From positions 3,444,844 to 3,508,843 of the forward strand of contig JABAKD010000029.1 in NCBI GenBank assembly GCA_012845835.1: a stretch of 64,000 nucleotides of DNA, written 5' to 3'. The notes under the pieces are model-generated. The model saw only the letters and a program-made list of their open reading frames with translations, did no database searches and had not been told where the DNA came from. This DNA comes from Undaria pinnatifida (Eukaryota > Sar > Phaeophyceae > Laminariales > Alariaceae). A program made the translations under genes and the position numbers. Shown here piece after piece: positions 36,901-43,539 of this stretch. The stretch's first letter is position 1. Each line of letters begins with the position of its first letter.

Positions 36901-39900
36901 GGAGGGGATAGTTGATCCCTGGGGTGTTACGAGAGCGCCCGAGGTATGTGTAGTGTGCTGCTGCGTAATCTTGTTGGTGTTTTTTATTGTGTTGGTTTTC
37001 GTTGTGATGGTGGTGTTGGTGATGGTGATGGTGGTGGTGGTGGCGGTGGTGGTGGTGGTGGTGGTGGTGGTGGTGGTGGTGATGGTGGTAGTAGTAGTGG
37101 TAGTAGTAGTAGCAGTAGTAGTAGTAGTAGTAGTAGTGGTAGTAGCAGTAGTAGTGGTAGTGGTAGTAGTAGCAGTAGCAGTAGCAGTAGTACGTAGTAG
37201 TGGCAATAGTAGCAGCAGTAGCAGTAGCAGCAGTAGTAGTAGCAGTAGTAGTAATAGTAGTAGTAGCAGTAGCAGTAGGGGTGGTGGTTTTTATTGTGGT
37301 TGTTGCTGCGGTTGGCGGTGGTGGTTGTGGATGTAACGGTGGTGGGGGTTTTGTTCATGGTTGTTGTTGGTTGTGGTGGTTGTTGTTTAAGGCGTCGAAG
37401 AGAGAGCGAGAGGGGCGGAGGCTAGGGCCGGAAGTGTCCCGCTCACGGATGGGTGGAAGGGGTTAGTTGACCCCCGGGGTCTTGTGAGGGCGCCCGAGGT
37501 GTGTGTGGTGTGGTGGTGTTTGTGGCTCTATTGGTGAGTATGGTGGTGGTGGTTTTGGTTCTAGTTGTGGTTGTGGCAGTAGCTGAGATATTCTGTGGTG
37601 TTGTTGGTGGTGGTTTTTGGTTCTGGTAATAACCGCAGTATAGTGTTGTGGTTTTGGTACTGGGGCTGTTGTTTTTGATTTTTATATGCGGTAGTATCTG
37701 TTGCTATTGTTGTCGATATTTTTTGTTGTTTCTCGGGTGGGATAGATGCATGCTTCAAGTGGCCGTAAGGCCATCTGTACAGCAGTGCAACGGATTTTCC
37801 CATCACTACCGTTTTTTTTGTTAGCGGAATGAGACCCCACCCCCTTCCCCCATCATCCCGATCCCCCCCGGGGCCACGTTGCGCTCACTCCCCCCTCTCT
37901 ATGGCCTCCCGGCCCTTTTGTGGTTTCCACTTCTCATGACATTAAGCAGTGGGATCGTCAGGTGCAGGCACAGCGGCAACAGCTGCAACAGCAACATCAG
38001 CAGGAGCAACAACAGCAACAGCAACAGCAGCAGCAACAGCAGCAGCAGCGGAAGCTACAGCAGCAACAGCAGAAGTTAGCAGAGAGCCGGGAGGAGCTCC
38101 AGCGGTGCAAGCGGGAGGAAGAACGCTTACGTTCCAGGCGTGTTTAGTTTTTGTTAGCTTTTAGTCTTTAGTTGCTAGTTTCCAGGTAGTGGTTTTTGGT
38201 TTTCGGTTCCCGTCTCTATTCATCTTGTTGTACTTTTTGTTGCAGTTGTTGTGGTGTCGTTGTGTTGTTGTGTGCCTAGTGTATTGTCTTTGTTTTATTG
38301 TTTGATCTCTTGGTATTCCCTTTTTTTCCTGCGATTTTTTATGTTATCTAATATACCCCCCCCTACGCCGTTGGCTCCCCCTCTCTGCATGAAGATGTAA
38401 AACAATCCCGCCTTCCCCACTCCGGCACGCCTCCCTCCCTCCCCCCCTATACACACACCTTCTCCCCATTCGCTCCCTGCCCCCTCCCCCCTCCCCTCTT
38501 CCCAACCGCCTCCCATTGAAAGCAGGTGCTCGCAGTTGGAAGAGCGCTTAGCCGAGGTTCGCGGGTCGCTGGAGGAGCAGAAGCACGTGACAGGGTCGAT
38601 GAGAAGAGCGGCCACGAGGGCACACGAGGAAGCCGAGGCTGCTAAGAGAGAGGTGAGGGGGTGGTGGGGTGTTTTGGACGAGTCATGCTGCGGTATTCAC
38701 AGGGGTACGAGTACCCCTCTTTTCTGGGGGCGTTTCACGTTTTTTTTGTTTTGTTTTTTGCTTTGTTTTGTTATTGGTCTCATCTGTTTTGAGCGTTTTC
38801 TTCAGAATCTCCCTCCCTTTTCGTTACAACTCAAATTGCCCGGGTTTACACAGCGGGGAGTCCTTTTGAGGAGCCCTGCACATCACCCAAAAACCGACTT
38901 TGACTAAATTGGGCGGGGGGGGGGCGGGGTGGCGCTGACGGGCTGTTATTGCCGGGGCAGAGCCGGGTTTCCAGTGATACGAAGGCGTTGGGGGTGGTCG
39001 TCTGGAGGAGGCTTAGCTTATGGTGTCCAGTGTCCCACCGCGGGCCTATCGCCACAATGTGCTACTCCTATACGGTGGCACACGACGCCATCAAATAGGT
39101 ATACTAAAAAATCACACTCAATGGTGCAGGAGGTGGTGCCTCGCTTGGGTCCGCCCCGCGATCACTTGGCTGACGCAATCTACTGTAGTAGAAAAAACAG
39201 ATGCTTAGCCCGATGCACCACTCCAATGGCCTCTTAGTTATGTGTATACCGCTATCGCATAGCACCACATTGTAAGAGGGAGGTGAATGGGTGGGTGTCT
39301 GCGGCGTAAACATCGTACGAGTACATACGGCCTGAGCTGTTTAGACGCATGGCACGGTGGCGGGTGCCCCTGACTTTTGTGAGGCTCGCCGTATGAGGAG
39401 CTTTATTTTCCTCACCTAAATATTGGTGAGAACATTGACATGACTTGAATAGCCTCCCCGCGTCCCTCCCTCCCTCCCTCCCTCCCTCCCTCCCTCCCTC
39501 CCTCCCTCCCTCCCTCCCTCCCTCCCTCCCTCCCTCCCTCCCTCCCTCCCTCCCTCCCTCCCTCCCTCCCTCCCTCCCTCCCCCTCCCGCTCGCTCCCTC
39601 GCCCCCCCCGCTCCCTCCCAGGCGCAAGAGGCCACAGCGCGAGTGTCTCGCACTGAGATCGAGGGTCGGCGACAGGTGTCCGTGCTAAAAGCACGCCTAC
39701 TTCAGAGCGGCGCAAAGGACTCGAGGAGGCGGGACCTACTGCAGCTGCAGGCGAGTTTTTGTACATTTTCATGTTTACTTAGAAAACGGAAAGACAGGGA
39801 GTAACAGAACGGAAGTAAAAGAAAGACGACGAGAACAAATAAAGAAATCAAATATAACAGAAACGTATGGAACATAGTAGAGGGAAGGTGGGCAGGCGCG

Positions 39901-40577
39901 GGGGGGGGGGGGGGGGAGGGGGCTGGAGCAAGATGGGCCTGGTTGGGATAAGAAGGGCTGGTTGGGATGTAGAATGGGGTCGAGCGGGGGTGTGTGATGG
40001 GATGGGATGGAATGGGACGGGACGAGATGAGATGGAATGGGTTGGAATGGAATGGATTGGAACGGGATGGAATGGGATGGGATGGGCCGAGTTGGGTTTA
40101 AAAACATGTGTTGTTCTCGTAGCAGCTGTCTGCAGACTAGGTACGATATTCCCTTTACACAAATGAGCAGTATTCCCGTTTCCAACAAAAAAGTATCGGG
40201 GAATACTGGGGGGCGGGAGGTCCATCCCTTCCCCCCCTACTGTTTCCCCACTCCCTGCCATAATGTACCATGGATTACGGGGAGCAGAGTCCGCCAGCTG
40301 AATACCGATTCCTGGTTACGGTTCCCTTGCCCGTGTGCAGGCGTGCGCGCAAGAGGATCTGCAGCAGGCGCTCAAAGATTCCATTCCTAGCGGGTCTGAA
40401 ATTGACGGCACCGACACCGATACCGACCGCCTTGGCGTTGTTGGAGTAGGGGGGCGTCGGGGGTTCGTCGGCAGTGGTGGTGTTGATGGTGGTGGTGGTG
40501 GTGGTGGTGTTGGTGGTGGTGACCGTGGTGGTGATGGCGATGGCCGTCATCGTCGAGAAGGCACTCTAGGATTGTAG
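12913..40577 (+). CDS. Large coiled-coil protein with a PACT-like centrosome-targeting module (27 exons)
   Basis: Exons: 12913-13299, 14460-14585, 15340-15429, 15715-15794, 16026-16194, 16378-16434, 16808-16864, 17449-17709, 18126-18233, 20952-21011, 22695-22762, 25543-25756, 26412-26618, 26918-27112, 27499-27693, 29096-29596, 29942-30165, 31535-31706, 32114-32343, 33067-33181, 34323-34466, 36184-36330, 36764-36943, 37950-38137, 38526-38652, 39622-39750, 40341-40577. All 26 junctions keep one frame, giving about 1,555 residues. The N-terminus is Ser-rich and basic; most later exons are Glu/Arg/Ala/Gln-rich heptad-like coiled coil; a Gln run lies near residue 1,345; the C-terminus is Gly/Asp-rich. 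Residues about 728-893 resemble the PACT module of pericentrin/AKAP450, so a microtubule-organising-centre scaffold is inferred. Four donors are GC. Uncertain: the donor of exon 5 (16182 or 16194), the starts of exons 13, 17 and 19 (32114 or 32207), and whether the C-terminal third is a separate gene. Confidence 0.75.
13300..14459 (+). other. Intron 1 of the coiled-coil gene
   Basis: GAG|GTGCGT donor and TTGAAG|GTGCGA acceptor after a TTCTTGTTCTTG pyrimidine tract. The interior has a short CGAA run near 14300. No separate gene or repeat family is recognised. Confidence 0.5.
16490..16690 (+). repeat. Dispersed repeat B just upstream of exon 7
   Basis: The words GGTGCACGCGATGTCTACCT, GTGAAAATCCGACGT and GAGTCTATGGTCGTACGAC are shared in order with 46390-46500. 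In this copy the repeat is followed by a 24-C run and the 3' splice site at 16807. Confidence 0.55.
17833..17955 (+). repeat. Degenerate copy of the 3' end of exon 8 inside intron 8
   Basis: The tail of exon 8 (about 17600-17709) is repeated about 245 bases downstream. The original encodes [20 protein letters not shown] and the copy would read [20 protein letters not shown] in an open frame. The donor position of the copy is AAG|AGGCGT, so the splice site is lost. It could be a pseudo-exon or a relic of a tandem duplication. Confidence 0.75.
18400..18475 (+). repeat. Degenerate copy of the 3' end of exon 9 inside intron 9
   Basis: GAAGCGCGCAACACGCACTA in the copy corresponds to GAAGCGCGAAACACGCACTA in the exon. 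The match runs past the end of the exon (CAG|GAAAGT in the copy against CAG|GCGAGT in the original). Confidence 0.7.
18560..18980 (+). other. Intron 9 sequence with short tandem units and poly-C runs
   Basis: GCGGGATTTTAATACC-like units repeat three times at about 18620-18668. Poly-C runs follow at 18701-18711 and 18970-18987. No gene is seen. Confidence 0.4.
19255..19595 (+). mobile_element. 3'-end relic of a LINE (non-LTR retrotransposon), copy 1
   Basis: The plus frame reads [20 protein letters not shown], then [10 protein letters not shown] and, further on, [16 protein letters not shown]. This is the CxC...H/C-type C-terminal end typical of LINE reverse-transcriptase proteins. The same tail recurs at 51020-51545 on the other strand. 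Only the 3' end is present, as expected from 5'-truncated insertion. It is in sense orientation within intron 9. Stops interrupt the frame upstream of the CPCG motif. Confidence 0.65.
19598..20762 (-). mobile_element. Terminal-inverted-repeat element with a Harbinger-like transposase fragment
   Basis: The left end GAGTGTTTGCGAAAATACGT and the complement of the right end GAGTGTTTGCGAAAGTACGT match for about 35 bases. TAATA flanks both sides (19593-19597 and 20763-20767), a candidate duplication that also contains TAA. A minus-strand frame at 20354-19986 reads [16 protein letters not shown] and [18 protein letters not shown]. This resembles the N-terminal part of PIF/Harbinger-type (DDE_Tnp_4) transposases. 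No DDE catalytic part is visible, so the copy is internally deleted and not autonomous. Confidence 0.6.
20823..20905 (+). repeat. Splice-acceptor-associated repeat, copy 1 (before exon 10)
   Basis: Core TGGTCAAATGACTAAGGCAA, then GCAACAAATGAG and a C-rich tract. It lies about 50 bases upstream of the exon 10 acceptor at 20951. TGACTAAGG resembles a branch-point sequence. Related copies lie at 27346-27435, 46575-46655 and 48303-48380 (complement). Confidence 0.7.
21120..21670 (+). repeat. Minisatellite of about 103-bp units, intron 10
   Basis: Roughly five head-to-tail units share AATCCCTCCCTATACTAA, TTCAAGTAAATTTGTCCCC, GGGTTTCCAGTAGTGAAGG and GTTAAGCTCCCACACC. Single related units occur at 28975-29066 (plus) and 22345-22425 (complement), so the unit is also dispersed. 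Confidence 0.85.
21864..22206 (+). mobile_element. tRNA-derived SINE-like element, copy 2
   Basis: The head GGTCGCCCCGGTGGTCTAGT carries the A-box-like part. GTGTTCGATTCCCACCG is a good B-box match. The body has TCGACGCGAGTCGACGAGG and GGATCTGAGTTACTTC, and the 3' end is A-rich. It is the best-preserved copy of the family and lies in intron 10, sense to the gene. Confidence 0.75.
22206..22610 (+). repeat. GGTAACGG-type degenerate repeat flanking a dispersed unit
   Basis: Two blocks (about 22205-22325 and 22435-22600) share GGTATCGGTAACGGTA, ACGGGACCGRTCRCGGGAAC and ATTTGGAACG. Between them lies a complementary copy of the 103-bp unit. Confidence 0.65.
22808..22912. repeat. (AACCC)n microsatellite
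   Basis: A near-perfect run of the pentamer AACCC, preceded by AACCG units, lies directly after exon 11. It keeps open frames that read as Pro/Asn/Thr/Gln repeats. Confidence 0.95.
23110..25480 (+). repeat. Degenerate minisatellite of GTTGGAACGGGACC type, intron 11
   Basis: For about 2.4 kb the words GGAACGGGACCGTTG, GGAACGGGATCGTTGGAA and variants recur at irregular spacing of about 15-18 bases. A perfect hairpin-like inverted repeat interrupts it at 23562-23626. The open frames in it are repeat artefacts. Confidence 0.85.
23562..23626. repeat. Short inverted repeat inside the minisatellite
   Basis: TGTGGTCGTCAGGGG and CCTCTGACGACCACA form a near-perfect 15-base stem. A smaller palindrome (ACCCGGG ... 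CCCGGGT) is nested in the loop. This may be a tiny foldback element. Confidence 0.6.
27346..27435 (+). repeat. Splice-acceptor-associated repeat, copy 2 (before exon 15)
   Basis: Core GATCAATGGTCAATTCACTA, then CGGCAAGCAGAAAATGAGTA and a long C-rich tract to the acceptor at 27498. Same family as 20823-20905. Confidence 0.65.
27499..29596 (+). CDS. PACT-like module (exons 15 and 16 of the coiled-coil gene)
   Basis: Exon 15 ends with [18 protein letters not shown] followed by [10 protein letters not shown], which parallels the RYL...FRKAL..QKKYLLLL segment of human AKAP450/pericentrin. Exon 16 carries [17 protein letters not shown], parallel to F.RFRSAVRVSIAISRM in the same family. The spacer between the two halves is about 130 residues instead of about 50, because exon 16 contains a Thr/Ala- and Gly-rich low-complexity insertion. 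The tryptophan that usually follows the second half is absent. Known PACT domains sit at the C-terminus, whereas here about 660 residues follow. I recognised the similarity by eye, so it needs a profile search. Confidence 0.5.
28294..28808. mobile_element. hAT-type MITE, copy 2
   Basis: The left end TAGAGCTGCGAGTCGGC and the complement of the right end CAGGGCTGAGAGTCGG match the termini of 11126-11466, in inverted orientation relative to that copy. Internal AGTCGGC palindromes are shared. It is longer by about 170 bases. The flanking 8-mers (TAAATTAG, GTAATTGG) only partly agree, so this copy is older or rearranged. It lies in intron 15. Confidence 0.65.
28975..29066 (+). repeat. Single dispersed copy of the 103-bp unit
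   Basis: TTAGAGCCCCCCCAAACTTC, AAATCCAAGTACTTTTGTTC and CTTTCCAGTTTTTAAGGCG follow the order of the units at 21120-21670. The copy ends about 30 bases before the exon 16 acceptor. Confidence 0.7.
30230..30425 (+). repeat. Interstitial telomere-like repeat (TTAGGG/TTGGGG)
   Basis: About 190 bases of GGGTTAGGGTTGGG-type units follow exon 17 after a short spacer. TTAGGG is the telomere unit of many eukaryotes, including brown algae. Scattered TTAGGG words continue through 31380. Confidence 0.85.
30480..30720 (+). repeat. Dispersed repeat related to the 41800-43320 family
   Basis: GCACGAGTGACTCTGTACCTCA, then CCGTCACGGATTAACA and GGGGGGGTCACTCGCGCAAG follow the same order as units in the intergenic block at 41800-43320. 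Confidence 0.55.
30776..30850 (+). repeat. Copy of the 3' end of exon 17 inside intron 17
   Basis: GAAGCCGTGCTGATGCGCCT and TCTTGTTG are identical to exon 17 at 30056. The copy continues as a GGCGGTGG tract as in the exon. It would read [15 protein letters not shown] against [15 protein letters not shown]. The region after it is again TTGGGG/TTAGGG-rich, so the duplication included intron sequence. Confidence 0.8.
32555..32735. repeat. (CCCT)n microsatellite
   Basis: A long run of CCCT tetramers broken by short poly-C stretches, in the intron after the 32114-32343 exon. Confidence 0.95.
33245..33400. repeat. Degenerate ATATCGAAAT-type repeat
   Basis: Words such as GATATATCG, AATATCGAAATA and ATCGAAATATC repeat irregularly between an exon and its downstream copy. 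Confidence 0.6.
33404..33505 (+). repeat. Copy of the 3' end of the 33067-33181 exon in the next intron
   Basis: AACGCCTCCGCGGGAAAACG, then GGAGATCGAGGAGAC and TTTGTTTCGGCCGGGG, parallel the exon. The GC-type donor context (GAG|GCGAGT) is also copied. The shift is about 300 bases. A frame difference and a missing residue in the copy suggest it is not used. Confidence 0.8.
33680..33765 (+). repeat. TTAGGG-like interstitial repeat
   Basis: GGGGTTAGGG words followed by four GGGGCAGGGTTA units. Confidence 0.8.
33770..34320 (+). other. Intron stretch without recognised feature
   Basis: Ordinary intron sequence with T- and A-rich runs. The following acceptor is CAAAAG|TTGGAG with a CTTAAC branch-like word about 30 bases upstream. 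Confidence 0.35.
34500..34820 (+). mobile_element. tRNA-derived SINE-like element, copy 3
   Basis: The head is GGTTGCCCCGGTGGGCTAGT, with GCGGTTCAAATCTCGGC as the B-box-like part. The body shares TAGTCGACGAGGGGAGAAAG and CCCCGGATCTGAGTCACGTC with the other copies. It lies in the intron after the 34323-34466 exon. Confidence 0.75.
35100..35290 (+). repeat. Tandem duplication of about 105 bases
   Basis: TAGGGTTTCTTGTAGAGCGAGAATGGCA and the following AAAGTGTGATCTGGCCCCAGG, TGCCCAGAACAAGCAT words occur twice (near 35080-35170 and 35185-35270). Confidence 0.65.
35600..36110 (+). repeat. (GAT)n trinucleotide tract
   Basis: About 500 bases of GAT repeats with GAC, GGT and AAT variants. Every frame is open (poly-Asp, poly-Met, poly-Ser on the complement), which is an artefact of the unit length. 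It ends about 70 bases before the acceptor at 36183. Confidence 0.95.
37015..37300 (+). repeat. (GGT)n and (AGT/AGC)n trinucleotide tract
   Basis: A GGTGGTG run passes into AGTAGTAGC repeats. It directly follows the donor of the 36764-36943 exon and separates it from a copy of that exon's tail. Confidence 0.9.
37391..37515 (+). repeat. Copy of the 3' end of the 36764-36943 exon in the next intron
   Basis: GGCGTCGAAGAGAGAGCGAG, then GGGTTAGTTGACCCC and GAGGGCGCCCGAG|GTGTGTGTGG, parallel the exon tail and its donor (GAGAGCGCCCGAG|GTATGTGTAG). The donor of the copy is intact by consensus, so it could act as an alternative 5' splice site if an acceptor existed upstream of it. Confidence 0.8.
39466..39590. 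repeat. (CCCT)n microsatellite serving as polypyrimidine tract
   Basis: About 120 bases of CCCT units immediately precede the acceptor CCCAG|GCGCAA of the 39622 exon. Confidence 0.95.
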
Positions 40578-40790
40578 ATTTTACGGTGGTGGTGGTGGTG
40601 GTGGTGGTGGTGGTAGCCGTCATTGTCGAGACGGATGCTAGGGTTGTAGATTTTTTCGGTACTGGTAGTGGCAGTGGGGGCGGTGTCGGTAGTGATGGTC
40701 GTGGTGGCGGTGATGGCGGCGGCGGCGGCGGCGGCGGTGGTGGTGGTGGCGGTAGTCTTTGTCGTCGAGAAGCATACTTTATGACGCTAC
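40530..40790 (+). repeat. Tandem copies of the terminal-exon end
   Basis: GCCGTCATCGTCGAGAAGGC and GATTGTAGATTTT at the end of the last exon recur at about 40616-40660 (GCCGTCATTGTCGAGACGGA, GTTGTAGATTTT) and weakly near 40755. GGT/GGC tracts separate the copies. The stop codon lies within the repeated word. Confidence 0.65.
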
Positions 40791-40799
40791 ATTTCTGTG

Positions 40800-41150
40800 G
40801 TATTCATAGGCTGTTGTCGTTGTCTCGTCGTTGAGCACGGGCGTTGAAATATCAGCGCGTCGTTGTGCGGGCCTACAGCAGCTGTTGCAAGATTTTTTGG
40901 GGTTGCCGCTAGGGACCCCTATAAATGCGATGAAAAAATCGAGATGCTCGGCCTTTTATCCTCCGTGTGGTATGAGAGTGCAGCGGGATAGGCAGTAGAT
41001 TGCTGCGCGCGTGTCGCTCATATTCATTAAGTTGCAGTTTGGAGCGTAACGTAACCTCGCCCCTGAGGCCAGCGACTCGCTTTGCTTCGAGTGGTCAATG
41101 CTTGAATGGCAAGATTTTTCGACGTGTTGTTGACTTTGGAACCTCGATAG
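40800..41150. other. Intergenic, downstream of the coiled-coil gene
   Basis: Probable 3' UTR and downstream flank. I see no clear polyadenylation signal and no gene. Confidence 0.3.
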
Positions 41151-41159
41151 GGTTAGCGG

Positions 41160-41510
41160 GAGGTTGAAGAAGTTGTAAGAGTGACTTCAAGAGTGACTTG
41201 GGGGGAACTGCTTGAGATTGTCGTGCGAGTAACTTGACGGTGTCTTGGAAGTAACTTTAGAATTTGACTTGGGAATAAGACTTGACTAAGACTTGGGCGT
41301 GGCCCGGGAGTGCCTGGGGAATATCTTAGGAGCAACTTCGGATTATCTTGGGAGTAACTCGGAAGTGACTTGGGCTTAAGTCGTGAGTATCTTGAGAGAC
41401 TTGGGAGTGGGTTGAGAGCATCTTGGGGGCAACTTAGGACCATGCTGGGAGTAGCTCGGTAGTGTGTGGGAGTAACCCTATAGTGGGTCAAGAGCATCTT
41501 ACGGATGACT
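41160..41510. repeat. Degenerate CTTGGGAGTAACT-type minisatellite
   Basis: The words CTTGGGAGTAACT, CTTGGGAATA and CTCGGAAGTGACT recur at about 12- to 25-base spacing. Confidence 0.65.
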
Positions 41511-41779
41511 CAAGCGCAACTGCGAGGTTTCAGTATTTTTTTATTTTCCTAGTCTCCTGAAGCTTCCCCGGAGGTGTACTAGGTATCTCGGCAGTTGGTT
41601 TACGTGTATATAGGTGCAGTCAGTGTTCTTCAATAGTGAGGTGTCTCGCCAGCAAAAAAACACCCGTGCTAGTGTGGGGCCGTGAAAAGTATCCCACGAT
41701 AGCTCGCTGCTCTTTAGGACGCGGTCGCGAAAGAGCAAGGCTATGGTGGGGGAGGTACCTCTATTTGCGCTCCCGGGTT

Positions 41780-43320
41780 TTGAGGACACGCGCACCAGTG
41801 TGACTCTGTACTTTACGGACGAAAAATACTTTTTTATCCTTGTGGGCGATTTTTGTGTTTGGCGCTGCGTGCGTAGCTTTTGCCGCTCCATTGGTGATTG
41901 ACTATCGCAAAAATTAAAAACAGCTACCCGAAAGCTTTTAAGACCCCGCAAAGGGGACAGCGGGGGATTGATGTTGCAAAATTTATAACAGCTTCGAAAA
42001 GCTTACTGTAAGACCCCGCAAAAAGAACAGGGGGGGGGTTACCCGCGCGAGTGACCCCGGCCCACGGCAAAAAAAGCCCCCCCCCGAGTGACCCGGGGAC
42101 CCTATCGTAGCGTTGGTCGCCAAGGCCAAGGTAGGGGGGGGGGGTACCCCCGCTTTCGCTACCGGATTTGAGCCACTCGCACGAGTGACTCTGTGGCTCA
42201 CGGATAGAAATGCTTGAGATTGTTGCTGTGGCACAGCAGGGTAGCTTGCCGTTCTATTGCGGATTCATATCGCGAATTCTAACCGTGCACTACGGAAGCT
42301 TGAGACCGCACCAGGAACAGAGGGGGCTCACTCCGTCGCGCGATTGACACCGAGCCACAACCAAAAAAAAACACACACCAAAAAGAAAACACAAACACAA
42401 ACACAAAAGATCAAGGCCCCACCGAAGGGGGGGGGGGTACCCACCCCCGTTTTTCAATACCGGGTCTGAAAGTCACTCACACACGGGAGTGACTCTGAAC
42501 CTCACCGAAAAAAAGCACTCTACATATGTAGGTGATTTGTTTGCCGAGCGAAGCGTAGCTGTAACCATCCCGTTGGGGATTCGTATCGAAAACATTAAAG
42601 CAGCCACGAAAAAGCCTAACAACTCAAAGGGTCGAGGGGGGGGGTCACTCACGCGAGTGTCCCCGAGACACTGCAGAAAAGGGCCCTGTAGACCGTGGTA
42701 GCTTTGGTCAAGAGTGACCTCCCTATCGCAGCCTGGGTCGTCGACCAGCAATTTTCACCCCAGTGCTAAAATAGGGGGGGTTGGTTGTTTTTTCGGGGCC
42801 TTTTTTTTCATTGGCTCGGGGTCATTCGCGCGAGTGTGACCCCGAGTCTTACTACGGTAGCCCCCCCAGCTTTTCTTCAACGAAATCGCCTGTTTTGAAA
42901 CCAACTAACGCCCGGCCATGTCTCCTGAAACACGGTACACCTTGCCCCCCCCGACGTCATCGTTCGATGGTCGTTTCCAAAGAAGAAAAAAAACATGTGA
43001 AGATTCGTTCTTCCGTACGTAGTATCCTTCCTCGGGTTGACCATGCCATGAAACATTCGATCTAGAAGAAAATCGTTGGTTTTGGGGGGGGCGCGATCGT
43101 AGAATCACCCCCCCCCCCTGTTCCATGCCGGTCATAGGCCTTCGAGCAGATTTACTCTTTCGATATGAATCCCCGAAGGGATGTTAATTAGCTACGCTGT
43201 GCCGAACGAATCGCCTAACTCGTTTTTGTCGGTGAGCTACAGAGTCACTCGTGCAGGTGGCTCGTACCGGGTAGTGGAAAACGGGGGGTATCCCCTACCG
43301 TCGCCTTGACACTTTAGAAA
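41780..43320. repeat. Cluster of about five related units, one inverted
   Basis: Units of 300-400 bases share CGCACGAGTGACTCTGTG, a GCGGATTCATATCG-like word, CCCCGCAAAAAGAACAGGGG and TCACTCGCGCGAGTGACCCC. The unit at about 43130-43320 is in reverse orientation. Poly-G/C runs are frequent. A relative lies at 30480-30720. No coding capacity is seen. Confidence 0.65.
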
Positions 43321-43322
43321 AT

Positions 43323-43535
43323 GGGGCCCCGCACTGCAGAGGACCGCACTAGCGCGGCACGTCGCCTGTGGTAAGCTATTACAGAGAGGAACGAATTGTG
43401 GAGGCTTATTTTTTACTTTTAACCTTGTGGCCCCGCGCTGCAGAGGATCACACTAGCGCGGCACCACGCCTGTGGTAAGCTATTAGACTATAGAGGGGAA
43501 CGAATGGTGGAGGCTTATTTTTTACTTTCAACCTT
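43323..43535 (+). repeat. Two tandem units of about 105 bases
   Basis: Both units contain CTGCAGAGGA, CACTAGCGCGGCAC, GCCTGTGGTAAGCTATTA and GTGGAGGCTTATTTTTTACT. Confidence 0.85.
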
Positions 43536-43539
43536 ATTC

